A stretch of DNA of 64,000 nt, taken from the NCBI GenBank assembly GCA_017610225.1, contig JAFCCM010000012.1, positions 1 through 64,000 on the forward strand. The letters run 5' to 3'. This stretch comes from Candidatus Aenigmatarchaeota archaeon. GTDB lineage: Archaea > Aenigmatarchaeota > Aenigmatarchaeia > CG10238-14. The notes under the pieces are model-generated. The model had not been told where the DNA came from, made no database searches, and saw nothing but the letters and a program-made list of their open reading frames with translations. The position numbers and the translations under genes were made by a program. Below are positions 18,722 through 26,392 of the stretch, piece after piece; position 1 is the first letter of the stretch; each line of letters begins with the position of its first letter.

Positions 18722-19405
18722 TTAGTTTATTGATCTAATTTTAGAGTTTGTATTCATAGTCAGAATATCAAAATAAACTTCTGACCGTTCATAGGACTCT
18801 TTGACAACGGCATTGTAAAAAGTCCAACACATGATAGTTGCAACTCCCAAATTCGCAAAGTAGAGTTGCGGTTCTGACACAGATAGTTCCTCACAGGACA
18901 TTTCGGTAGGTAACTTATCATCGGGATTTGCGATTTCTGGATGGTATTTGCACAAGTCAGGCGTGAGATCTTTGCTTTCTCTTCGCACATACAGTTGTAC
19001 ATTTCCATCTGTAAAATCATTCCCACCGGATATTAAAATAACATTTTTCATTTCTTTACAGTAATTTGATATGACCATCCGGGTTTTGTGATTATCTACA
19101 CACATAAATATAATATCGCCTTCATGAATAACCTCACCAACATTTTCTGGTGTGATATATTCTTCAAAGACGTCAAACCGCAGTCTATCGAATTTAGCCT
19201 CCAATTCAGTCGCTTTTATGTCTGCCTTATTTCCAAGTCTTGTGAACTCTTGTCTTTCATAGTTCTTCGGTTCATAATCATCGCCGTCCACAAGCAAGAT
19301 ATCTGCGGCCATATCTTGTGAAAAGTTCATAAATCGGCATAAGCGTTCAATAAGAATAGACCCAATACCACCAAGCCCAATAACAACAATATTATGGTCG
19401 ACCAT
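18722..19405 (-). CDS. E1/ThiF-like adenylyltransferase, copy 2 (PRTRC-type)
   Basis: A 227-residue E1-like enzyme. I start it at the ATG at 19403-19405 because GGAGGT lies four bases upstream; a GTG start at 19423 is possible. The P-loop-like VVIGLGGIG, the acidic VDGDDYEPKNYERQEF with the ATP-binding Asn and Arg, and IIFMCVDNHKTRM follow the ThiF order. TEMSCEELSVSEPQLYFAN near the C-terminus resembles the 'SC..E....Q....N' block of PRTRC-system ThiF proteins and holds the candidate catalytic Cys. It overlaps the JAMM gene by 14 bases and lies 20 bases before the ubiquitin-like gene, so E1, protease and substrate are co-expressed. Confidence 0.87.
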   Translation of the reverse strand: MVDHNIVVIGLGGIGSILIERLCRFMNFSQDMAADILLVDGDDYEPKNYERQEFTRLGNKADIKATELEAKFDRLRFDVFEEYITPENVGEVIHEGDIIFMCVDNHKTRMVISNYCKEMKNVILISGGNDFTDGNVQLYVRRESKDLTPDLCKYHPEIANPDDKLPTEMSCEELSVSEPQLYFANLGVATIMCWTFYNAVVKESYERSEVYFDILTMNTNSKIRSIN

Positions 19406-21014
19406 CTTTACCTCCAAACACACGTCTGAATTTTGACATTAATGATCCATCGTGTCGTGGATCAACAGGAATTTCTGTGATTGGAATTTGTGGTTCACTT
19501 GGATCTGGGATTTTTATTATAGTTTCTTCAATAGCTAGAGCATTTGCTTCTTCTGATTCAGTATCTAAAAATGCTCCTGTATCCATCTCTGATTGAGAGA
19601 TTCTTTCTTCCTCTGTATCAACTCCTTTGATATCTTCTTCCTCAATCAATGAATAGCAAAATGGACATATTGTTTCACCTGCAAAAGCATGGAAAGAATT
19701 TCCACATGTGTTGCATGTGAGATACTCTGTATCCTCTTTAAGACCAGGTTCCTTTTGTAGATGTGACTGGTCAAGTTCGCTAATATAATTCTCAGGCAAG
19801 TCTTCCTCATCTAAAGGAATGAGATAGTCATCCGTTTTGCATATCGGACATAGTGGCATATCAATAGATTCAGTATCCTCAATAACAACAGTTTCACATT
19901 GTTTACAGATATAAATTTCAGGTTCGTAATCTTCACCTGCTTCCTCAGCTAAGAATTTATGACCTCTGAATACACATGTTTGACATGGAATGAACTCATC
20001 ATCTTCGCTATCTGTAACTTCAACCTTATGCATAGGAAACTTAATTACATTTCCAGACTTTGTATCAGGTAACGCTGAAGGTTTTGTAACACCTGGTTTG
20101 GATTGCGGAGGAACAAATCCTGCTTGTTTCCATAAATCAGCATCATAATGACCACCGTAACCACCGTAACCACCATACCCATACCCAGGATAACCAGGAT
20201 ATGTTACTCCACCTGATCTTCCAGCATACTTGTAAGTATAAGTTCCCTTTTCAACCATTTCCATCCATTGAGGAATTACTCTATGATATTTATCAGATAC
20301 ATTAACTGTAAAACGTTTGTCTAGTTTTCGATAGGAATATGAGGATTGTTTGCCTGCTACAATATCTTCAACCATTTTCCCATGTTCCCATTTGAATACT
20401 CGCCTTATCGGTCTGTTTTCCATCTTATCAATATCCACGGTTTTAACTAACCGCTCAACATAGTCTTCTGGATTAATAACAAATCTATGCCCATTTGCAA
20501 CAATCGAAGCTGTGATACTCACATCCTCATCTTTCATGTTTCCAATGGTAATATGAAGACCATCGAAATGTTTTTCATCTGAATCATCAGTTCCAGAATG
20601 AAATGCAGACATATTAGCATGACTGTGAATTGTACCAATCATCTGCATACCATCTATAGTTATTCCTTTATTGTAATCACACGCAGCACCTGTAACCTTT
20701 TGATGAGGCGGGACAATTTTATATACTCTTTTTACTTCATCATAGAAAAGCAATACAATTGCTTCCCCATAATACTCGGCATATACTGCACGAAAGAAAG
20801 CAATAACCCTGGCAAATTGACCACCAGGGATTTTCTTAATGTTCATTCGTGCCATTGAATCGACGCTTTCTAATATAGAAATGTTATCAACTGGGGCAAT
20901 GCTTTCCATTATCCCAACTTTCTTTTTGAGAAATACACCTTCCTTTGCCACAATGTAACATATATCATCGTTTGGAATATCTGTCGTCCCATCATTAACA
21001 TGTACTGGAAACAT
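19392..21014 (-). CDS. JAMM/JAB metalloprotease with C-terminal zinc ribbons
   Basis: A 540-residue protein. The JAMM zinc site is complete: IGTIHSHANMSAFHSGTDDS (near 129-148) gives HSH-x7-S-x2-D, and GEAIVLLFYDE upstream supplies the Glu. The N-terminal 120 residues (YIVAKEGVFLKKK, KIVPPHQKV) resemble PRTRC protein A, a plasmid JAB protein. A Gly/Tyr-rich linker (about 275-300) follows. Then come paired CxxC motifs (CQTC, CKQC, CPIC, CNTC, CPFC; about 340-455) of rubredoxin-like zinc ribbons, and a Ser/Glu-rich acidic tail. It probably matures or removes the ubiquitin-like protein; the ribbons may bind the target. It overlaps both flanking genes and belongs to the same unit as E1 copy 2. 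Confidence 0.85.
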   Translation of the reverse strand: MFPVHVNDGTTDIPNDDICYIVAKEGVFLKKKVGIMESIAPVDNISILESVDSMARMNIKKIPGGQFARVIAFFRAVYAEYYGEAIVLLFYDEVKRVYKIVPPHQKVTGAACDYNKGITIDGMQMIGTIHSHANMSAFHSGTDDSDEKHFDGLHITIGNMKDEDVSITASIVANGHRFVINPEDYVERLVKTVDIDKMENRPIRRVFKWEHGKMVEDIVAGKQSSYSYRKLDKRFTVNVSDKYHRVIPQWMEMVEKGTYTYKYAGRSGGVTYPGYPGYGYGGYGGYGGHYDADLWKQAGFVPPQSKPGVTKPSALPDTKSGNVIKFPMHKVEVTDSEDDEFIPCQTCVFRGHKFLAEEAGEDYEPEIYICKQCETVVIEDTESIDMPLCPICKTDDYLIPLDEEDLPENYISELDQSHLQKEPGLKEDTEYLTCNTCGNSFHAFAGETICPFCYSLIEEEDIKGVDTEEERISQSEMDTGAFLDTESEEANALAIEETIIKIPDPSEPQIPITEIPVDPRHDGSLMSKFRRVFGGKDGRP

Positions 21015-23592
21015 TTATTAAACTCCTTTCATCTTTTAACAAGATGTATGGCGATATCTTACTTTCCATAAATAAACCATGAAAGTTTGGCCATGCTTTA
21101 ACTGATTCTAGTTTAGCTTGCTCGCTTTGCCCAATCCGTGGATTAGGAATACAATCAAATACAGTATGATTCTTTACATAATTATCTACCTTATAATCAC
21201 TTGCGTGGGAGGCATATGCCCCAAGGGACACTATACGTGGATTCTTATATTGTTGTACTCTGCTTACCATCCACCCAGTGCTGCTTCTAAAATCAGATAA
21301 ACCCAATAACAAATCTCCACATTGTAATTTGATTTTTGTAATATCAATAGGAGCATGTGCTAATTCTGGCCATTTTTTAGATTTCATAGTTACTCGTTTA
21401 AAGTTTTCCATCATTTCACTATACCATAATGTACAGCAATTAGAGCATAAGACTAATGGGTCCTCTCCACCTGTATCTGTAATAAAACCAATAATTATAT
21501 TCACATCCTTCTTTGGAAAGTGTGGAATATATCCTTTTTCTGCTACAATTTTTGTTCCTGCTGAAACCCTCCCATATTTATTTGTGATTTTTCTTATTTT
21601 TCCAACATGAATATATGCTGCAGTTCCGCCAGATCCAGTACCATTAATATATACAACTTCTGTCAATCTACCTTCCTTATCAGAAAGTACAAAGCTCAAG
21701 CTGTGACTGTCACCATCTGTTTTAAAACCTTCAATAGTTCTAGGTATTAGCATGTTGATAGGATTATCCCAATCTGCATAAACAACTTTATCACCAACAT
21801 TGAATGTTATATCAAGATCAAAACTTTCAATGTGAAGAGTTGTTCCAGAATTGATCAACAGATGTTTTATAACATCTGTTATGGTTGGTGTTGATACAGA
21901 ATAATTATTGTTAAATGCTATCCCTTCTGGTGTTCCCCATGCATACCCGCTTTTAGGATGTCCATCAAATTTATAAGCTAGGAGTCTACGCCCACATCTA
22001 AATACTGGAGACATTAACTTTGTATGTTCTTTATTATATAGTGGTTTTTGTTCTCCAGATTGAGCATCAATAACTATAGGTCGATCTACTTTACCTACTC
22101 CTACTGTTTGAAATTCTAATAATAGATTATTATTTCCTTCATTAACAGTCAGACCAGAAAATTTGACTTCTTGCCCCGAGTTCATAATCCCTCCACTATT
22201 TGTGGAAGTAAAGATAATATATCTATCCTTTTTATTCAGTTCTACTCCATAGTAAGTTGGGTTGTCTACATCAAGTACTTTACCTACTGTATTCTCCAAA
22301 ATGTAGAATGAATTACCAAGGCGTGCTTCAGTTATACCATCTCTTGATTTTCTGATAAAGTAAACTCTTTTATAGACATCCCTACCTAGATGATTTTTAA
22401 TTACAACAATATCATCTTCTTTAATAACTATTCCATTTTTCAATGTACCTTGTTCTTCAAACCTGAGTTTCTTAATAGCGTCATGAATAAAGGTTTTTAC
22501 CTTTGGAGTTAACCTTACATTAATAAGACGTTTGTTTTCAAGCTCAAGTTGAATATAACGGATTTTATCAGAATCATAAAATCCAATGAATGAATTGATA
22601 AATGCGGTTTGTTTCCCCCAAGCAATCGGGTCGCCAACATGAATATAAAAAGTCCTTGTAAGATATATTCCTTGTGCAATATCATAATATAATGACTGTG
22701 TCTTACGTGCTTTTGGTGTTGGTTTTTCCTTCTTACCAGTGTCAACACTTTGTGTAAATATTCTAGATAGCTCTCTATATTGTATATTTCCAGTTGCGGT
22801 ATTATTATAATTAGTTTTGATAGAGGAGATTGTTTCATAGAGAGTTGGTTTTATTCTGATCCAATCAACATTATAAATAAACATTGGATCTATTTTAGAC
22901 ATTGCTTCCCAACCAATATATGTATTTACTCCGGGAATGGAATCATACGCAGTATAGTTATATGTGTAATCTCCATTAAATTCCGCAGACCAAAATACCA
23001 TAATTGCATTTTCGATTCCAGCATTTAAACTCTGTTGTCTTGTGTGTGCTTTGTCTCCAAAACAAATTGATTGTTCTCCGCTTATATTCATCATTGGCAT
23101 TTTTAGCAAGTAATCGCTATACCCTGCCAATCTTGCATTTCGTAGATATACGTGCCCCACCATTAATGATGAATGTTTATCAAACATAAGAATGAAAATT
23201 GTATAAGGAAATGCTAATGTAAAGCTGAATGGTGCGTTATGTCCATCTTTATAATATGCAGCATTGATCCCATACTCTTCAATCTTTCCTTCACCTTCAA
23301 GAGTTTTAAGCTCTCTATCCATACCATAGTTAACTTTTATGGTTCTGTATGCAGGAGGTTCTTCAATAACCACAATATGACCATTTTGTAATTTTTCAAG
23401 GTATCTGCAATTCGGAGGAAGAATCCCTTGTTGTGTAATCCCCGAAGTTATCTTTTGCAAATAACCATCTGTTCTTGTAACATGATGCCTGATCTTCGGT
23501 GTTGCAATGTCTTTCGATGTTTGGGCAAATTCCGAAGTTACATGCTGTACATAATTTGAATTAATTCTTATTTCATCCAACATTTCTGTCAT
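20995..23592 (-). CDS. Large protein with N-terminal PRTRC-B/E2-like segment
   Basis: An 865-residue protein coupled to the JAMM gene by a 20-base overlap. In the N-terminal quarter, APFSFTLAFPYTIFILMF, then LKMPMMNISGEQSICFGD (about 165-182), matches the 'P...N....G..C.G' pattern of PRTRC protein B and the related prokaryotic E2-like family, where the Cys would be the thioester residue. The rest is beta-rich with several SH3-like strands (EEDIVVIKNHL-type, KVLDVDNPTYYGVEL, NVGDKVVYADWDNP), one CSNCCTLW motif and no membrane segment. It may couple E2-like chemistry to a scaffold or virion part. Function is inferred mostly from the motif and the neighbours. Confidence 0.55.
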   Translation of the reverse strand: MTEMLDEIRINSNYVQHVTSEFAQTSKDIATPKIRHHVTRTDGYLQKITSGITQQGILPPNCRYLEKLQNGHIVVIEEPPAYRTIKVNYGMDRELKTLEGEGKIEEYGINAAYYKDGHNAPFSFTLAFPYTIFILMFDKHSSLMVGHVYLRNARLAGYSDYLLKMPMMNISGEQSICFGDKAHTRQQSLNAGIENAIMVFWSAEFNGDYTYNYTAYDSIPGVNTYIGWEAMSKIDPMFIYNVDWIRIKPTLYETISSIKTNYNNTATGNIQYRELSRIFTQSVDTGKKEKPTPKARKTQSLYYDIAQGIYLTRTFYIHVGDPIAWGKQTAFINSFIGFYDSDKIRYIQLELENKRLINVRLTPKVKTFIHDAIKKLRFEEQGTLKNGIVIKEDDIVVIKNHLGRDVYKRVYFIRKSRDGITEARLGNSFYILENTVGKVLDVDNPTYYGVELNKKDRYIIFTSTNSGGIMNSGQEVKFSGLTVNEGNNNLLLEFQTVGVGKVDRPIVIDAQSGEQKPLYNKEHTKLMSPVFRCGRRLLAYKFDGHPKSGYAWGTPEGIAFNNNYSVSTPTITDVIKHLLINSGTTLHIESFDLDITFNVGDKVVYADWDNPINMLIPRTIEGFKTDGDSHSLSFVLSDKEGRLTEVVYINGTGSGGTAAYIHVGKIRKITNKYGRVSAGTKIVAEKGYIPHFPKKDVNIIIGFITDTGGEDPLVLCSNCCTLWYSEMMENFKRVTMKSKKWPELAHAPIDITKIKLQCGDLLLGLSDFRSSTGWMVSRVQQYKNPRIVSLGAYASHASDYKVDNYVKNHTVFDCIPNPRIGQSEQAKLESVKAWPNFHGLFMESKISPYILLKDERSLINVSSTC

Positions 23593-23975
23593 TATTCACC
23601 TCTTAAGTATTTGTACTGTTTCGCATAACCGGTTAATATTTTTTCAGGACGTTGTTCATCAATAACCCAAACCTTTTGCCGCTTCAATCCTGAATCTGGA
23701 TTAGACAATTGTGAGATTGAAATTGTATAGAGAGCTACCATATAAGTATTTTCAGTTTCTCTTTCTAATGTTAAATACGCAACTTCTTTATCATTTCTTC
23801 CAGGAACTTCTAATGCAAGAAAGATATTAGGTCCTACTGGAACATGTGAATCATGTTCAATAGTTTTGATTTCTTCTTCAAGAATTATATCACAGAGTTC
23901 TCTGATCTGTTGAAGTTCATCTTTTCCTTCTACTTTCATTTGTTTAATTAGTTTTGTTAGAATCGTCACTATCAT
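23592..23975 (-). CDS. Hypothetical protein, 127 residues, next to the ubiquitin-like cassette
   Basis: A helical N-terminus (residues 1-45, KLIKQMKVEGKDELQQIREL) is followed by a strand-rich half (NIFLALEVPGRNDKEVAYLT, MVALYTISISQL) and a Lys-rich end. No family is recognised. The stop is shared with the start of the 865-residue gene, so both are translated together. Position suggests membership of the ubiquitin-like cassette, but nothing in the sequence proves it. Confidence 0.5.
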   Translation of the reverse strand: MIVTILTKLIKQMKVEGKDELQQIRELCDIILEEEIKTIEHDSHVPVGPNIFLALEVPGRNDKEVAYLTLERETENTYMVALYTISISQLSNPDSGLKRQKVWVIDEQRPEKILTGYAKQYKYLRGE

Positions 23976-23980
23976 TTACC

Positions 23981-24316
23981 TCACTTCTTTGGTTTGACAT
24001 AATACCTTTCTTCGGCAGTATCCATATATTCAACTCTTTCAAATGGTACAGACCTCCAAGCTTTTTTATCAAGATCATACACATGCATGATTTTGTTTTT
24101 CTGAATAAGTCCTATAATTTTTTGTATATTGACTCCTTTTGGCTTGTCTATATCAGGCACCTTTTTAAAATCAAGTGTGCATCTCATGAGTCTAGTCGAG
24201 CCATCTTTTTTTGTGAATTTGATGCTTACTTCTTTTTCATCATAAACTTTTTTCCAAAATTGTAATGCGCTTACGATTACATTAGCATCAATTTCATTAT
24301 TATCGTTTTCTGCCAT
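23981..24316 (-). CDS. DUF2693-like (SH3-type) small phage protein
   Basis: A 111-residue protein. The phrases VSIKFTKKDGSTRLMRCTLD (about 31-50) and MHVYDLDKKAWRSVPFERVE (about 77-96) match the 'F.KkDGs.R...ct' and 'v.v.DL....rsf....' pattern that I know from DUF2693-type phage proteins, small beta-barrel proteins of unknown role. It lies between the radical SAM gene (one-base junction) and the orphan at 23592-23975. No catalytic residues are evident. Confidence 0.6.
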   Translation of the reverse strand: MAENDNNEIDANVIVSALQFWKKVYDEKEVSIKFTKKDGSTRLMRCTLDFKKVPDIDKPKGVNIQKIIGLIQKNKIMHVYDLDKKAWRSVPFERVEYMDTAEERYYVKPKK

Positions 24317-25375
24317 TTATACTTTCTCCCTTTTGTCGGCATGAATTAAATCATCTTCTCCATCGCCCGACTCATCAATATATCGACTCATTAACAAACA
24401 TGAGTGATTGCATAACCTACAAAACTTCTTTTTATCATATGTTATTGTCTCTTGAAAAACATCATTTAATGTTCCTGGATTACTTTTGTCGAAGAGATTT
24501 GTTATAGAAAATACTTTTGGTGTGGTTGTTCCTCTAATCCTTAAACATAATCTGATTGTTCCATCGGCATCAACTGTTATATTATGTATGCCTTTCTCAA
24601 GACCGCAATCCATATTTGAAGGTAACGTGTCAAACATTGCTGGTAATAGCATATCTTTCATATGTATTAATAATGACTTATCATTATACATATCCATTAA
24701 TGTAGATGCTAACTCCCAAGTTGGTTTAACTAATTGTGAATAGTCTCTAATGTTTGAAAAATCATAATATGGATTTTTTGCAATATCAACAAATGTAATA
24801 TCACTGTATATGCCTTCTGAGCTTAGATTTTTAACCAGATTATATAAAAGATGTTGATTTTCGTTCATGACAGTTATCTCTGCAACAACATCTTTTACTT
24901 TACCACTTGTTTGAAGTTCTTTTAATTTTTTAAACCCCCAAATACTTTTCCATATTCGATCTTCTGCAAACCTATCATCAGTATCAAATTGTACTGGATC
25001 CACAGAGCTTGTAAAACCTTCTATATAATCAACTTCCTCAAATAACCGTTTTATTAATGGTTGTATTTCATCAGTATTATTGCTAATAATAGTATAATGA
25101 ATATTATTATCATTACAATAGTTAATTATATCTGCAAGATCTTTCCTTAGTGTTGGCTCGCCTCCATACCAGATATGAAATGCTTCTGGATTATGTTTTT
25201 TGAAATTTGCTAAAGCTTTAATAATAACTTCTAAAGACATTTCATTTTTTATATAATGCTCCATCTTTGGATAGACTGATGGCATATCAGGATAATTTTT
25301 AACGATAGAACAATAATCGCAATTAATATTACATTTACGTGTTATTAACCAATTGACAATTCTAATTTGACTCAT
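24317..25375 (-). CDS. Radical SAM protein with SPASM-like C-terminus
   Basis: A 352-residue radical SAM enzyme. The [4Fe-4S] motif is CNINCDYCSIV (CxxxCxxC, residues 14-21), preceded by the first strand IVNWLITRK. A WYGGEPTLR segment (about 69-77) is the usual 'GGEP' SAM-binding turn. The C-terminal part has MDCGLEKG, GTIRLCLRIRG and FCRLCNHSC, a Cys set typical of SPASM auxiliary clusters in peptide-modifying or sulfatase-activating enzymes. This is not the small QueE fold. The nearby peptide substrate, if any, is not identified. It overlaps the upstream HNH gene by four bases and may have been disturbed by that insertion. Confidence 0.85.
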   Translation of the reverse strand: MSQIRIVNWLITRKCNINCDYCSIVKNYPDMPSVYPKMEHYIKNEMSLEVIIKALANFKKHNPEAFHIWYGGEPTLRKDLADIINYCNDNNIHYTIISNNTDEIQPLIKRLFEEVDYIEGFTSSVDPVQFDTDDRFAEDRIWKSIWGFKKLKELQTSGKVKDVVAEITVMNENQHLLYNLVKNLSSEGIYSDITFVDIAKNPYYDFSNIRDYSQLVKPTWELASTLMDMYNDKSLLIHMKDMLLPAMFDTLPSNMDCGLEKGIHNITVDADGTIRLCLRIRGTTTPKVFSITNLFDKSNPGTLNDVFQETITYDKKKFCRLCNHSCLLMSRYIDESGDGEDDLIHADKREKV

Positions 25376-25986
25376 TTGTTTTCCTTTCTATATATATCCC
25401 ATCCAGAATCTACTATATAAAATCCTGTTTTATCATTAGATAAATGAAGATTGTTTTCTCTACAAAATTTACTTAAATTTTTTATTTTAAGTAATTCGCC
25501 ATTTGGATTTGTAATGAGCCAATTCTTAGATGTATAAATTGATGGGTCAAAATCTGAATTATCCTTAATCCAGTTTTTAACTCCTATGCTGATTTTATCA
25601 CGTTTTTCTGATGAGCACTCAACACCATAACTTGCATTATTCTTACCTGCTAAAGTACCCGCTTTTCTTAAATCTCTCATATTATCAAGATGAGTTCCTG
25701 TATATAGATGTTCTGGATTAACACATAATTTATTATTACACCCATGACATACCATCATATCAGGCAAAACATCTTTAATGAATAGAATATATGAAGCTCT
25801 ATGTGCTGGATATGGTTTTCCTTTCATGTAAAAATCGCCATACCCCTGTTTGGGTTTTCCAGTCCAGTTCCAACATCCTGTTTTTAAATCAATTTTATAC
25901 TTCTTCCTAAACCTTTTAATAATAGTTTCTCTCAAGTTGGCATTTTTCTTTACATATGTTGAACCGAACTTTCTACCCTTTGGCAT
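25372..25986 (-). CDS. HNH endonuclease, free-standing homing type
   Basis: A 204-residue protein with the HNH_3-type core: CWNWTGKPKQGYGDF, then AHRASYILF, and MMVCHGCNNKLCVNPEHLYT (about 80-99) with DNMRDLRKAG after it. The His and Asn residues of the beta-beta-alpha metal site and the CxxC...C zinc-like residues are present. The C-terminal part (LITNPNGELLKIKNLSKFCR, EN) is a NUMOD-like DNA-recognition repeat. It overlaps the radical SAM gene by four bases and is related to the HNH gene at 42154-42816. Such genes spread by homing into phage genes lacking them. Confidence 0.9.
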   Translation of the reverse strand: MPKGRKFGSTYVKKNANLRETIIKRFRKKYKIDLKTGCWNWTGKPKQGYGDFYMKGKPYPAHRASYILFIKDVLPDMMVCHGCNNKLCVNPEHLYTGTHLDNMRDLRKAGTLAGKNNASYGVECSSEKRDKISIGVKNWIKDNSDFDPSIYTSKNWLITNPNGELLKIKNLSKFCRENNLHLSNDKTGFYIVDSGWDIYRKENK

Positions 25987-25998
25987 TCAATATACTCC

Positions 25999-26379
25999 TT
26001 ACAACATTTCGGCCAGCATATCAGAATAATATTTTGATCCTTCAAATTTCTCACATATATTATAATCAACTGCCACCAATATAACTTTATGACCATCATT
26101 TATAGCTTTTAAAGATTTATCAAAAGCTTCTTGCTCCATATTTATAAGTCTTGCAGCCATTGCTTTTGAAGCCCAATCATATGGCCGTTCTGTTGCATAT
26201 TCATATAATTCTTTCTTTGTATCTAACCGTTTCCAGATCTGAACGCCTTCATTTGTAGCTTCAGGATCGCCATCCAGCTTATTGATATATTTTTCAAAAC
26301 CAGGAATATCATCTTCATTAAGAGACATAATATATGCTGCTGATGAACTGTTCGCTATAAAATCTAACTTTACTTTCAT
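25999..26379 (-). CDS. NSSS-motif family protein, copy 1
   Basis: A 126-residue protein opening MKVKLDFIANSSSAAYIMSL. The pattern MKxKxDF(I/V)xNSSSxx(Y/F)I is shared by five genes in this window (the others lie at 29806-31263). I know this opening as a recurrent start of uncharacterised bacterial and phage proteins. The rest (EDDIPGFEKYINKL, helical core, KVILVAVDYNI) is unlike the other copies, so only the opening is conserved. It is separated from the other four by sbcC, sbcD and the prepilin-like gene. Ribosome site AGGAGG lies upstream. Its function is unknown. Confidence 0.65.
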   Translation of the reverse strand: MKVKLDFIANSSSAAYIMSLNEDDIPGFEKYINKLDGDPEATNEGVQIWKRLDTKKELYEYATERPYDWASKAMAARLINMEQEAFDKSLKAINDGHKVILVAVDYNICEKFEGSKYYSDMLAEML

Positions 26380-26392
26380 TCAGAAAAACCTC

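Noticed and set aside
24317..25375. Radical SAM protein as QueE of the 7-deazaguanine pathway
   Set aside because: It is 352 residues with a SPASM-like Cys-rich C-terminus; QueE enzymes are shorter and lack that part.
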